DNA of 64,000 nt from Mycolicibacterium helvum (GTDB lineage: Bacteria; Actinomycetota; Actinomycetes; Mycobacteriales; Mycobacteriaceae): NCBI RefSeq assembly GCF_010731895.1, contig NZ_AP022596.1, positions 2,852,001-2,916,000 on the forward strand, in the 5' to 3' direction. The notes beneath the pieces were generated by a model, which saw nothing but the letters and a program-made list of their open reading frames with translations, made no database searches and was not told the origin of the DNA. This document shows positions 33,901-41,985 of the stretch, in pieces (the first letter of the stretch is position 1; each line of letters starts with the position of its first letter). Made by a program: the position numbers and the translations under genes.

Positions 33901-34807
33901 CGCTGGCCACCACCGTGGCCTCGGTCGGTCCGTAGGTGTTCCACACCTCGCGGCCCTCGACCGCCAGCCGCTCGGCCAGTTCAGGTGGGCAGGCCTCGCC
34001 GCCAAAAATCAACAGCCGCACCGCTTCCAGTGCCTCGGCCGGCCACAGCGACGCCAGCGTCGGCACCGTGGACACCACGGTGATGTCCCGTGCCACCAGC
34101 CACGGCCCGAGGTCCATGCCGCTGCGCACCAGGGCGCGCGGCGCCGGCACCAGGCACGCACCGTAGCGCCAGGCCAGCCACATCTCCTCACAGGAGGCGT
34201 CGAATGCCACCGAAAGACCCGCCAGCACCCGATCTCCCGGGCTGATCGGGTTGCGCTGCAGGAACATTCGCGCTTCAGCGTCGACGAATGCCGCGGCGTT
34301 GCGGTGTGTCACCGCCACCCCCTTGGGGGTGCCCGTCGACCCCGAGGTGAAGATGATCCACGCGTCGTCGCGGCCCAGCGGTGCGGTGGCGCGCCATCCG
34401 CGCGAGGAACCCGGGCCCCGGGACAGGCCGGCCTCGGTGATGATGGCGACCACACCGGCTTCGCCGAACACCAGCTCGGCCCGTTCGTCGGGGTCGTCGG
34501 CATCCACCGGGACGTAGGCCGCGCCGGCGGCCAGCGTCGACAGGATCGCGACGTACAGGGCATAACTGCCCGACGGCATCCGAATGCCGATCCGGTCACC
34601 GCGGCCGATACCCCGGGCCGCCAGCCACTCGACGCTCTCCTCGATGTCGGCGATCAGCTCGGCGTAGGTGAGCTGCACCGTCCCGTCGTCGATGGCCGCC
34701 GCCTCGGGGTACCGATTGGCGGTGTCGTAGAGGATGTCGATGAGAGTGCGCGGGGGTGGCGCCTGCTCCGACAAGAGGTACTGCGGGGGAATTTCCGGCG
34801 TCGCCAC
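30902..34807 (-). CDS. Pls/PosA-type non-ribosomal peptide synthetase
   Basis: From GTG 34807 the protein is 1301 residues. Adenylation domain (about 20-505): FTSGSTGTPKG, YGPTEATV, YRSGDL and TRTSGKVDRNALPW. Carrier domain: FFALGGGSLSAAQL with phosphopantetheine serine S533. C-terminal half (about 620-1290): membrane helices interleaved with left-handed beta-helix acyltransferase-like segments, the terminal domain of poly-lysine synthetase-like (Pls/PosA) enzymes. It has no condensation or thioesterase domain. It probably activates an amino acid and passes it on, or polymerises it, at the membrane; product unknown. The open frame extends to 35137, but TAGGAT eight bases before 34807 supports this start. 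Confidence 0.88.
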   Translation of the reverse strand: MATPEIPPQYLLSEQAPPPRTLIDILYDTANRYPEAAAIDDGTVQLTYAELIADIEESVEWLAARGIGRGDRIGIRMPSGSYALYVAILSTLAAGAAYVPVDADDPDERAELVFGEAGVVAIITEAGLSRGPGSSRGWRATAPLGRDDAWIIFTSGSTGTPKGVAVTHRNAAAFVDAEARMFLQRNPISPGDRVLAGLSVAFDASCEEMWLAWRYGACLVPAPRALVRSGMDLGPWLVARDITVVSTVPTLASLWPAEALEAVRLLIFGGEACPPELAERLAVEGREVWNTYGPTEATVVASAARLDGRSAVSIGRPLPGWDLAVVDRDGAPVGLGEVGELVIGGVGLARYLDPEKDAEKYAPMPSLEWARAYRSGDLVRLENDGLYFQGRADDQVKVGGRRIELGEVDSALVNLPGVSAGAAAVRRTASGTPMLVGYIASADPDFDLTAARAHLAESLPAALVPRLVLLEELPTRTSGKVDRNALPWPPPGYQDSEPDLGGTMGWLAGLWRDVLGAVVDGPEADFFALGGGSLSAAQLVAALRGRYPQLTVAQLYDHPRLGSLAEFLEELAPPPTVTPREVKPTPVSTQAAQVLLSVPLATLTGLQWVTWLALVNNIAAAVHPLPWLVTINWWLVVVAFVLFISPIGRMAIAVLGARTLLSGLEQGTYRRGGPEHVRVWLAERLADASGAENLAGAPWLVYYARALGNKIGKGVDLHSAPPVTGMLQLGHRVSIEPEVDLTGHWIDGDLFHVGPITVGNDASIGARTTLFPGAVIGKNADVAPGSGVLGKVKNGQYWKGSPAVKSGKARHPWPEHRPPRAAHWVAIYGVTSVLLGAVPLVSLGAGLAVLVWPARHSATLVSAIGAAAPWLPVAALASLVIYAAITVLGVRMLALGLGEGYHPVRSRVGWQLWATERLMDAARNYLFPVYASLLTPWWLRILGAKVGRNTEISTALLTPKFTVVEDGAFLADDTMVASYELGGGWIHVAKATVGKRAFLGNSGITQPGRRVPDDGLVAVLSAAPHKAKAGSSWLGSPPIRLRRRADEADASLTYSPPMRLKIMRAAVETCRLIPVIVTFAIGVAVLAALQGLAVRFGYGWAALGGGIVLLIAGAVAGGIAVGAKWLVVGRIRTGEQPLWSSFVWRNEVSDTFVETVAGPWFARAASGTPVMNLWLRALGAKIGRGVWCETYWLPEADLVTLQRASTVNRGCVVQTHLFHDRIMRMDTVVLEEGATLGPHCVALPAAKLGAGATVGPASLVMRGDEVPPSTRWQGNPIAPWVISRKKSTEEKPAPKPGDSAA

Positions 34808-34815
34808 GAGACTGG

Positions 34816-34821
34816 ATCCTA
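34816..34821 (-). promoter_or_regulatory. -10 element of the NRPS operon
   Basis: On the minus strand TAGGAT is followed by eight bases and then GTG (34807). It would drive the five overlapping or closely spaced genes down to 27223. Confidence 0.5.
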
Positions 34822-34906
34822 GGCCGCGTGGTTGACATCGCGGCGCCGGACGCGGCCGGTAGTCGGCCCGGTTTGCTGCGCGGTGCGTCCACCTGACAGA
34901 CTGCCT

Positions 34907-35006
34907 GAGAAGAGGGGAGTATTCCTTCGTCGCGGTGTCGTCACCACGGCGGCCAACGTTGGCCGTCCGGTACCGCGGGCCGTCTCGGCGGCGGAAGAGA
35001 CCTCGG
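34907..35006 (+). promoter_or_regulatory. yybP-ykoY-like manganese riboswitch candidate upstream of terC
   Basis: The leader has the two conserved strands of this class. The 5' one is AGAGGGGAGTA (34911-34921), equivalent to the AAAGGGGAGUAG of known Mn2+ riboswitches. The 3' one is GGAAGAGACCTC (34993-35004), equivalent to GCAAGACCU. GAGG/CCTC closes the P1 stem, and a GC-rich arm (TGGCCGTCC, GGGCCGTC) lies between. The class senses Mn2+ and often precedes TerC/Alx or P-type ATPase exporter genes. The ribosome-binding site GGAGG (about 35023-35027) follows closely, so control could be translational. Recognition is by motif and context only. Confidence 0.75.
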
Positions 35007-35036
35007 ACGTTTTTCGGCGCCCGGAGGTTCCTTTCT

Positions 35037-36005
35037 GTGAACGTGTCTTCGCTCGAGTGGTTGATCACCATCGGTGTGACGGTGGCAGTACTGCTGTTCG
35101 ACATCGTCTTCATCGCCCGCCGCCCGCACGAACCCACGATGCGTGAGTGCGGGATCTATCTGTCGTTCTACGTCGGCCTGGCGCTGGCGTTCGGCCTCTG
35201 GGTGTGGAACTTCCACGGCCCGCAATTCGGCCTCGAGTTCTATGCCGGCTGGCTCACCGAATACAGCCTGTCGGTGGACAACTTGTTCATCTTCATCATC
35301 ATCATGGCCAGCTTCAAAGTGCCGAAGGTGTATCAACAGCAGGCGCTGCTTGTCGGCATCGTGCTGGCCCTGATCTTCCGAGGCATCTTCATCGCACTGG
35401 GTGCCGTTGCCATTGAGCAGTTTTCGTGGATCTTCTATGTCTTCGGTGCGTTCCTGGTGTACACCGCGATCAGGCTGGTGCGCGACACCGATCACAGCGA
35501 CGACGGTGAGAACACCGTGGTGCGGCTGGCCAGGAAGTACTTCCCGACCACCGACAAGTGGGACGGTCTGAAGCTCTATCTCAAGGAGGGCAACAGGCGA
35601 CTGATGACCCCGATGTTTCTGGTCATCGTCGCCCTCGGCACCACCGATCTGTTGTTTGCGCTGGACTCCATCCCGGCGATCTATGGCCTGACCCGCGAGC
35701 CGTACATCGTGTTCACGGCAAACCTGTTCGCGCTGATGGGGTTGCGCCAGCTGTACTTCCTGCTCGGTGATCTGCTCAACCGGCTGGTTTACCTGTCGCA
35801 GGGCCTGGCCTTCATCTTGTTCTTCATCGGCGTCAAGTTGGTGCTGCATGCCCTGCACGAGAACGAACTGCCGTTCATCAACGGTGGTGAAGGCGTGCAC
35901 GTCCCCGAGATTCCGACGCTGCTGAGCCTGGCTGTCATCGTGTTGACGCTGTTCCTGACCATGGTCGCCAGCCTGATCAAGACACGTGTGGTCGACAAAC
36001 GCTGA
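35037..36005 (+). CDS. TerC/Alx-family membrane protein (probable Mn2+ exporter)
   Basis: The GTG at 35037 has GGAGG nine bases upstream and yields 322 residues with about nine transmembrane helices. The TerC signature acids are present: SLSVDNLFIF in the third helix region and LFALDSIPAI later. Members of the family (E. coli Alx, Bacillus MeeF/MeeY) export or handle manganese; older annotation ties them to tellurite. The manganese-riboswitch-like leader supports the metal role. It corresponds by position and family to the membrane protein near Rv3629c-Rv3630, but identity with Rv3629c was not verified. Confidence 0.85.
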   Translation: MNVSSLEWLITIGVTVAVLLFDIVFIARRPHEPTMRECGIYLSFYVGLALAFGLWVWNFHGPQFGLEFYAGWLTEYSLSVDNLFIFIIIMASFKVPKVYQQQALLVGIVLALIFRGIFIALGAVAIEQFSWIFYVFGAFLVYTAIRLVRDTDHSDDGENTVVRLARKYFPTTDKWDGLKLYLKEGNRRLMTPMFLVIVALGTTDLLFALDSIPAIYGLTREPYIVFTANLFALMGLRQLYFLLGDLLNRLVYLSQGLAFILFFIGVKLVLHALHENELPFINGGEGVHVPEIPTLLSLAVIVLTLFLTMVASLIKTRVVDKR

Positions 36006-36086
36006 ACGGTGACCGTGCGATTCCCTTCGGGTCCCCCTGAGCGCAACCATTGCCGGTTCTCTTTCGAGTCCCTTAGCGTGGCCGAT

Positions 36087-36494
36087 ATGCCGGAGTTGCG
36101 GGTGTTCATCGCTGAGAACGACGGTGCTTGGACGGAATTGACCGAGTTGACCGAGGGCGAGCGGCCGGTGGTACGACTGAGCGCCCCGAACCTGCAAGAG
36201 GCTGCCCGGCGACGCCGCAGGCTGCCGGCCGACGTCGCCGTGGTGCTCGACCTGGCCGTGTCGGTTGCCGACGACCCGCGCACTGCGCTGGCCGCGATCT
36301 CCGATCATGACGCCGGCGCGGGAGTGCGGTACGCCGGGACGGTCGACGGGCTGGCCGGGCTGGTCGCCGACCTCGTCGTCGCCGGGGTAGCCGACGGGGT
36401 GACGCTGATTCCGGTGGGAACCGACGATTTGGGTCCTCGGGCGTACGCGGCCCTCAGCCGTATCCAGGACCGATTGCGGATCCGGGCCGCCTGA
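36087..36494 (+). CDS. Small protein resembling a luciferase-family C-terminal fragment
   Basis: The ATG at 36087 is selected because TAGCGT ends seven bases before it (36074-36079). The 135-residue product begins MPELRVFIAENDGAW and has a basic helix with ARRRRRLPADVAVV. It ends in a segment (AGTVDGLAGLVADLVVAGVADGVTLIP) that looks like the last helix and strand of bacterial-luciferase-like (LLM) enzymes. The barrel itself is missing, so it is either a relic or an independent small fold. No confident function. Confidence 0.55.
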   Translation: MPELRVFIAENDGAWTELTELTEGERPVVRLSAPNLQEAARRRRRLPADVAVVLDLAVSVADDPRTALAAISDHDAGAGVRYAGTVDGLAGLVADLVVAGVADGVTLIPVGTDDLGPRAYAALSRIQDRLRIRAA

Positions 36495-36545
36495 GCGAAC
36501 CCGCCTCTACCCTGGAAAAGGGTGCTCGACAGAGGAGGCGGTTCC

Positions 36546-36917
36546 ATGATCGACGTGCTTGCGGACATGCCCGAGGGTGTGGCCGGTATCAAGGTGTCGG
36601 GTCGGGTCAGTGGTGACGACCTGAAGGCATTCAAGACCACGATGAACGAGCTGCTGAGGTCCGGCGAGGACATCAGAATCGTCGAGGTCATCGACTCCGA
36701 TTACCAGGGATTCGGCCCCGGCGGTATGGTCGAGGATCTCAAGCTCGGGCTGGGCACGCTGTTCACCCGCCACGCCGCCTTCAAGCGCGTCGCGGTGGTC
36801 AGCGACAAGGAGTGGGTTGTCCACACCATTCATCTGGTGGGGTGGTTGGTGCCCGGTGAGATCGCGGTGTTCGGGCTGGGTGAGCTGGAGCAAGCCAAGG
36901 AGTGGGCGGCGGGCTAG
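36546..36917 (+). CDS. SpoIIAA-like STAS-fold protein
   Basis: The ATG at 36546 follows AGGAGG (36532-36537) and gives 123 residues. The sequence MIDVLADMPEGVAGIKVSGRV, then DDLKAF, and later AVVSDKEWV with GEIAVF, matches the SpoIIAA-like/DUF3478 family, a STAS-type fold common in environmental bacteria. There is no kinase or sigma-factor partner nearby, so its role is open. A TACCCT element (36508-36513) suggests its own promoter. Confidence 0.7.
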   Translation: MIDVLADMPEGVAGIKVSGRVSGDDLKAFKTTMNELLRSGEDIRIVEVIDSDYQGFGPGGMVEDLKLGLGTLFTRHAAFKRVAVVSDKEWVVHTIHLVGWLVPGEIAVFGLGELEQAKEWAAG

Positions 36918-36962
36918 TCGAGGCGTAGCACCGTCGAAACAAACGGCGCATACCGTGACCGG

Positions 36963-37682
36963 ATGCAGCGACGACGTTCGGCGCTGGTCGGCAGGCTGGT
37001 GGCCGACCAACCGGGCAGCCCGCAGCAGGCCATCCTCGACGAACTGCGCCGGGTGATCCTCGAGGGCGCCACTTTGCCGGGCACACCGATCCCGTTGGCG
37101 GAGGTGGCAGACCTGTTCGGGGTCAGTCAGATCCCGGTGCGGGAATCGCTGAAAACTCTGATCGGGGAGGGGCTGGTCGCGCATCGGTCCAATTCGGGAT
37201 ACACCGTCGCTCAGCTCACGGTCCAGGAACTGCGCGAAATGTACATCGTGCGTGAGACTTTGGAGGCAGCGTCGCTGACCTCTGCGGTGGCCAACGCCAC
37301 CGATACCGACCGGGCCGCCATCGTGGCCGCGAACAACCTTCTGCAGCAGGCGATCGACAACGACGATCCGCTGACCTATCACCGCGAGAGCAGACACTTC
37401 CACCTCGCACTCACCCGTCCGTCGCGGATGTTCCGTCTGCTGCACATGCTCGAATCGGCTTGGAACGTGACCGAACCCGTGCAAACCATGGTGCATGTCG
37501 CACCGTCGCATCGTGCCGCGCTGCACGCGGATCATCGTCAGATGGTCGACGCATTCCTTGCCGGTGACGTCGAGCAACTCTTGACGGTCGCAGAACTGCA
37601 CGCCCAGCGGCTCAACTCCGTCATCGCCACCTTGCCCACCGACACCGGCCTGCTGTCGGCGGATATATCTTCGACGCAATAG
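36963..37682 (+). CDS. GntR/FadR-family transcriptional regulator of allantoin genes
   Basis: The 239-residue protein has an N-terminal winged helix-turn-helix (residues 20-80, with FGVSQIPVRESLKTLIGEGLV). An all-helical FCD effector domain follows, with the usual Asp and His metal ligands (YHRESRHFHLAL and later His residues). It lies 53 bases upstream of the permease gene. A perfect palindrome in that gap (37687-37704) is a likely operator, so it probably controls the allantoin cluster in response to a pathway intermediate. The ligand is inferred from context. Confidence 0.85.
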   Translation: MQRRRSALVGRLVADQPGSPQQAILDELRRVILEGATLPGTPIPLAEVADLFGVSQIPVRESLKTLIGEGLVAHRSNSGYTVAQLTVQELREMYIVRETLEAASLTSAVANATDTDRAAIVAANNLLQQAIDNDDPLTYHRESRHFHLALTRPSRMFRLLHMLESAWNVTEPVQTMVHVAPSHRAALHADHRQMVDAFLAGDVEQLLTVAELHAQRLNSVIATLPTDTGLLSADISSTQ

Positions 37683-37686
37683 CCGG

Positions 37687-37704
37687 GTATTTCGGCGGAA
37701 ATAC
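37687..37704. promoter_or_regulatory. Palindromic operator candidate upstream of the permease gene
   Basis: GTATTTC-GGCG-GAAATAC is a perfect 7+4+7 inverted repeat between the GntR gene and the NCS1 permease gene, 31 bases before the permease ATG. Position and symmetry suit binding of the GntR dimer. Confidence 0.6.
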
Positions 37705-37735
37705 GGGGGAAACGCACCGTCGATAGCGTCCGGCC

Positions 37736-39286
37736 ATGACCGACATCGACACCTCCCAGAGTGCGAAAGAATTGCCGCCTGGCGCCGTTGTCGGCGCGGG
37801 CGATCTCGTTGAAGCCGCCGGTCACCCGGTCGGCGGCGGACTGATCAAGCCGGGCTACGACCCGCGGTTGACCAACGAAGACCTAGCTCCGCTGCGCAAG
37901 CAGAGCTGGAGTTCGTACAACATCTTCGCGTTCTGGATGTCTGACGTGCACAGCGTCGGCGGCTACGTCACCGCAGGCAGCCTATTTGCCCTGGGCCTCG
38001 CCAGCTGGCAGGTGCTTGTTGCGCTGCTGATCGGCATCGTGATCGTCAACTTCTTCTGCAACCTGGTGGCCAAGCCGAGCCAGGCCACCGGAGTGCCGTA
38101 TCCGGTGATCTGCCGCAGCGTCTTCGGTGTGCTCGGCGCGAACATTCCCGCCATCATCCGTGGTCTGATCGCGGTGGCGTGGTACGGCATTCAGACTTAC
38201 CTGGCGTCCGCGGCACTGGATGTCGTCCTGCTCAAGCTGTTCCCTGGGCTCGCGCCGTACGCCGACGTCAATCAGAACGGATTCCTCGGACTGCCGTTCC
38301 TCGGCTGGGGTAGCTTCCTTCTGCTGTGGGTGTTGCAGGCCTGCGTCTTCTGGCGCGGCATGGAGGCCATCCGCAGATTCATCGACTTCTGCGGTCCTGC
38401 GGTCTACGTGGTCATGTTCCTGTTGTGCGGCTACCTCATCTACAAGGCAGGCTGGGGTGCAATCGATCTCAATCTCGGCGACGTGAAGTACACCGGCTTC
38501 GACTCGATTCCGGTCATGCTCGGCGCGATCGCGCTGGTGGTCTCTTACTTCTCTGGCCCGATGCTGAACTTCGGCGACTTCGCCCGCTACGGTAAGTCGT
38601 TCGACGCAGTCAAGCGGGGCAACCTCCTTGGTCTGCCGGTCAACTTCCTGGTGTTCTCGATACTGGTGGTCGTCACCGCGTCGCTCACCGTTCCGGTGTT
38701 CGGCGAGCTGATCACCGATCCGGTGACGACGGTGGCCAAGATTGACTCAACATTCGCGATCGTCCTGGGCGCGTTGACATTTACCATCGCCACGATCGGC
38801 ATCAACATCGTCGCGAACTTCATTTCGCCCGCTTTCGACTTCTCCAACGTCAGCCCGCAGCGGATCAGCTGGCGCGCGGGCGGCATGATCGCCGCGGTGG
38901 GTTCGGTGCTGATCACCCCGTGGAACCTGTACAACAATCCGGAGGTCATCCACTACACGCTGGAGATCCTCGGTGCGTTCATCGGCCCGCTGTTCGGCGT
39001 GCTCATCGGCCACTACTACCTGATCCACAAGCAGAAGGTGGTGGTCGACGACCTGTTCACCCTCGCCGAGGACGGGACCTACTGGTACCAGAAGGGTTAC
39101 AACCCGGCCGCCGTCGTCGCCACTGCCGTTTCAGCGGTGGCCGCGGTGATCCCGGTGCTGGCCGGCGGCCTGCCCGGCATGCACACCGCCGCGCAGTACA
39201 GCTGGTTCATCGGCTGCGGGCTGGGATTGGCGATCTACTACGTGCTCGCGACGCGCACCAAACTGGCCGTCGCGCCGCTTCCGTGA
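37736..39286 (+). CDS. NCS1-family permease, probable allantoin/hydantoin uptake
   Basis: The 516-residue protein has twelve predicted transmembrane helices and the NCS1 hallmarks: SWSSYNIFAFWMSDVHS ahead of helix 1, the LVAKPSQATGVPYPV region, and AWYGIQTYLAS. Family members carry cytosine, uracil, hydantoins or allantoin. Neighbouring allantoin-degrading enzymes and a racemase overlapping its stop codon (GTGA) make allantoin or a hydantoin the likely substrate. Confidence 0.9.
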   Translation: MTDIDTSQSAKELPPGAVVGAGDLVEAAGHPVGGGLIKPGYDPRLTNEDLAPLRKQSWSSYNIFAFWMSDVHSVGGYVTAGSLFALGLASWQVLVALLIGIVIVNFFCNLVAKPSQATGVPYPVICRSVFGVLGANIPAIIRGLIAVAWYGIQTYLASAALDVVLLKLFPGLAPYADVNQNGFLGLPFLGWGSFLLLWVLQACVFWRGMEAIRRFIDFCGPAVYVVMFLLCGYLIYKAGWGAIDLNLGDVKYTGFDSIPVMLGAIALVVSYFSGPMLNFGDFARYGKSFDAVKRGNLLGLPVNFLVFSILVVVTASLTVPVFGELITDPVTTVAKIDSTFAIVLGALTFTIATIGINIVANFISPAFDFSNVSPQRISWRAGGMIAAVGSVLITPWNLYNNPEVIHYTLEILGAFIGPLFGVLIGHYYLIHKQKVVVDDLFTLAEDGTYWYQKGYNPAAVVATAVSAVAAVIPVLAGGLPGMHTAAQYSWFIGCGLGLAIYYVLATRTKLAVAPLP

Positions 39287-40011
39287 TCCGGATCTGGGTG
39301 ATCAACCCCAACACCACCCAGGCCATGACCGACACGATCGCGAAATGCGCTGCGGCGGTCGCCGGGCCGGAGGTGACCCTCACCGGTGTCACCTCCGAGA
39401 TAGGGCCGGAGTCGATCGAAAGTCACTACGACGAGGCACTGGCGGTGCCCGGCGTATTGCGGGCAATCCAGCGAGGCGAGCAAGAAGGCGTCGACGGCTA
39501 CGTGATCGCCTGTTTTGGTGATCCCGGCCTCGAGGCCGCTCGTGAGATCGCTGCTGGACCGGTCATCGGTATCGCTGAGGCGGCGATGCAGGCCGCTAGC
39601 CACCTCGGCCGTGGCTTTAGCATCATCACCACACTGGCGCGCACTATCGGACAATCGGCTCATCTCGCGGAACGCTATGGCATGCAGCGGTTCTGCCGTG
39701 GCATCCATGCCTGCGAGATACCGGTCTTGGACCTCGACAGGGATCCGAACGCACGCAAGGTCATCACCGAGGCGTGCCGTGACGCGATCGAGGCCGATCG
39801 ATCGGACGCCGTTGTGCTTGGCTGCGCGGGGATGGCCGATATGTGCGGGGAGATCTCGGCCGAGTTGGGTGTACCGGTGGTGGACGGGGTGAGCGCCGCG
39901 ACGCTGACGGTGCAGTCGCTGGTGACCATGGGTTTGCGAACCTCGAAACGAGGGGAGTATGCAACACCACCGGTGAAGCGCTATCTGTCGGGAGTTCCTC
40001 CGGCGGGGTGA
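39283..40011 (+). CDS. Aspartate/hydantoin racemase-family enzyme (probable allantoin racemase)
   Basis: The GTG at 39283 overlaps the permease stop and gives 242 residues. The frame is open far upstream inside the permease gene, which I discount. The two catalytic cysteines of this cofactor-independent family are visible: C77 (VIACFGDPG) and C181 (VLGCAGMADM). The N-terminus IWVINPNTT matches hydantoin racemases. In this setting it would interconvert allantoin enantiomers so that a stereospecific allantoinase can use both. It converges with the allantoinase gene with a 31-bp overlap. Confidence 0.88.
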   Translation: MIRIWVINPNTTQAMTDTIAKCAAAVAGPEVTLTGVTSEIGPESIESHYDEALAVPGVLRAIQRGEQEGVDGYVIACFGDPGLEAAREIAAGPVIGIAEAAMQAASHLGRGFSIITTLARTIGQSAHLAERYGMQRFCRGIHACEIPVLDLDRDPNARKVITEACRDAIEADRSDAVVLGCAGMADMCGEISAELGVPVVDGVSAATLTVQSLVTMGLRTSKRGEYATPPVKRYLSGVPPAG

Positions 40012-40898
40012 ACTCTGCGCCAGTGCTCGGCGATCTCAATTCGCCGGGCGATCCAGACTCCGTCGTGGGACTGGATGTGGTCGCAGAACCGTTCGAGCGC
40101 TGCGGCGCGCGCCGGCCGCCCGACCACCCGGCAGTGCAAGCCGACCGAGAGCATCTTCGGGCTGCCTGCTCTGCCCTCCGCATAGAGCACGTCGAACGCG
40201 TCGCGAAGGTGTGCAAAGAACTCCTCGCCGTTGGAAAACCCTGCGGCAGAGGTGAAGCGCATGTCGTTGGTGTCCAGTGCATAGGGCACTACGAGGTGGT
40301 CCTGGCCGTGCACCTGCACCCAATACGGCAGGTCGTCGGCGTAGGAGTCGGAGTCGTAGACGAAGCCGCCGTGTTCGACGACGAGTTCGCGGGTGTGGGG
40401 TGAATCGCGGCCGGTGTACCAGCCCAGTGGCGCCGCCCCGGTGAGTTCACGCAGGATCTGCACGGCCTGAGCCATATGGGCGCGCTCAGTGTCCCGGTCG
40501 GTGTGTTGGTAGGACTTCCACCGCAGTCCATGGCACGCGATCTCGTGGCCGAGTTCACCGAATGCGGCGGCCGCGTCGGGATTTCGTTGCATGGCCACGG
40601 CCACCGCGAAGATGGTCAGCGGAATACCGCGCCGCTCGAACACCCGAAGTACCCGCCACAACCCGGCGCGCGACCCGTACTCGTAGAGGGACTCCATGCT
40701 CATGTGCCGGTCAGGAAAGGCCTCCGCGGGCGTCATCTCTGACAGAAAAGTCTCCGAGGCCGGGTCGCCGTCAAGAATTGAGTTCTCGGCACCCTCTTCA
40801 TAATTCAGCACAAACTGCACCGCGATAGCCGCATCGCCGGGCCAGTGCGGGTGCGGCGGCGTGCGGCCGTAGCCGACCATATCTCTCGGATAGCTCAT
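39981..40898 (-). CDS. puuE: PuuE-type allantoinase (polysaccharide-deacetylase fold)
   Basis: The 305-residue protein has the features of the cofactor-independent allantoinase PuuE: GYGRTPPHPHWPG, NYEEGAENSI, CHGLRWKSY and GWYTGRDSPHTRELV. It is not a typical metal-dependent chitin deacetylase. It opens the hydantoin ring of allantoin to allantoate. It is the second gene of a minus-strand pair, six bases after allantoicase, and faces the racemase. Confidence 0.9.
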   Translation of the reverse strand: MSYPRDMVGYGRTPPHPHWPGDAAIAVQFVLNYEEGAENSILDGDPASETFLSEMTPAEAFPDRHMSMESLYEYGSRAGLWRVLRVFERRGIPLTIFAVAVAMQRNPDAAAAFGELGHEIACHGLRWKSYQHTDRDTERAHMAQAVQILRELTGAAPLGWYTGRDSPHTRELVVEHGGFVYDSDSYADDLPYWVQVHGQDHLVVPYALDTNDMRFTSAAGFSNGEEFFAHLRDAFDVLYAEGRAGSPKMLSVGLHCRVVGRPARAAALERFCDHIQSHDGVWIARRIEIAEHWRRVHPAGGTPDR

Positions 40899-40904
40899 GG
40901 CATG

Positions 40905-41942
40905 TCAGGCGCTGGCCGCCCACCTTTCCCGAACGCTGCGCAGCCCCTCGTCGGTCAGCCGGCCGAACAGTCGAAGCCGCGCCATGCCACCGTCGGGATA
41001 GACGTCGAGTCGGGCATCGGTGAGCGGTCGCTGGACATCCAACAGGAAGCGGTGCCTGGTGTCGGGTTGCAGCGTGGTGATTCCCAGCAGCTCGAACCAG
41101 TCCCCTGCGCCGTCGCGACCCATCAGCCTGGCGGCACCGGGGGCATTGCCGAGAAAATACGACGTGTCCAGTTCGGCGGCGGTCAGCACTCCCTGGCTGG
41201 CCAGCCGAACCTGAACCCAGTCGTTGCCCTGGTCGCGCCGGCGGGAGGTCTCCCACCCGTCACCCATGGTGCGCGCGGTTCCTGGCAGCAGGAGATTGTT
41301 GGGCGACGAGTAGAACATGTTGGAGCAAGCGGTAACCCGGGCGCCATTCTCCAGGGCAGCGAGGTCCATCGGCAGGCCGTCCGCGAGTCGCGGGTCGAGC
41401 AGGCCTTCGCCATGCACCCGAAATCGCGCCACGCCGCCGTCCGGATAGATCGACAGCCGCACATGAGTCCAGCGGTGAGATGAATTGACTTTGAACGGGT
41501 TTCGGGTATCGCCGTTGACTGCTGCCCGCTCGACTATGGTGGTCCATTCGGTCCGATGCACAAGATCTTCGACCGGTGGATAGCCTTCGACGCTGGCTGC
41601 CTCGACCGAAATCTGCGGCGGGTAGTTGCCGGTGAACCACGCGGTGTCGACCACCACGCCACCCAGGATGGCCGGCGCCGCCAGCCGCACGATCGCGCTG
41701 TCGCAGTCCTCGGGGCTCAGGTCGCGCCGGCGCCGAGTTTCCCACCCGTCGTAGATCTGACCCTTGTGCCCGAAGGTGGCCGGGCGGAACTCCGCGGATT
41801 GGGGCTTGATCAGGTTCTCCCGTTCGGCGAACAGGTCGTCGTTCGCCCACAGCACCGCACCACCGGCGGGCCGAGCCGCCAGATCGGGCAATGACAGGAA
41901 GTGTGGCTGCGACTGCGTTGGGTTCTGCGCTCCGCCGATCAC
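40905..41942 (-). CDS. alc: Allantoicase
   Basis: The 345-residue enzyme shows the internal duplication typical of allantoicase. The motif GWETxRRRD occurs twice (YDGWETRRRRD near residue 65, GDGWETSRRRD near 230), and so does the jelly-roll signature (SIYPDGGVARFRV and DVYPDGGMARLRL). It splits allantoate to ureidoglycolate and urea. It is expressed with the adjacent PuuE allantoinase. No urease or ureidoglycolate lyase gene is visible in this window. Confidence 0.92.
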   Translation of the reverse strand: MIGGAQNPTQSQPHFLSLPDLAARPAGGAVLWANDDLFAERENLIKPQSAEFRPATFGHKGQIYDGWETRRRRDLSPEDCDSAIVRLAAPAILGGVVVDTAWFTGNYPPQISVEAASVEGYPPVEDLVHRTEWTTIVERAAVNGDTRNPFKVNSSHRWTHVRLSIYPDGGVARFRVHGEGLLDPRLADGLPMDLAALENGARVTACSNMFYSSPNNLLLPGTARTMGDGWETSRRRDQGNDWVQVRLASQGVLTAAELDTSYFLGNAPGAARLMGRDGAGDWFELLGITTLQPDTRHRFLLDVQRPLTDARLDVYPDGGMARLRLFGRLTDEGLRSVRERWAASA

Positions 41943-41985
41943 CTCACGAGCCTAAGTGCCGTGGATGGTCGTCACCACCCGACGC

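Noticed and set aside
34808..35137. An extended N-terminus for the NRPS reaching 35137
   Set aside because: It would overlap the terC start and riboswitch on the other strand, has no adenylation-domain similarity, and a -10 element supports GTG 34807.
38920..39282. N-terminal extension of the racemase frame inside the permease gene
   Set aside because: It is out-of-frame permease sequence; the GTG overlapping the permease stop gives the normal racemase length and start.
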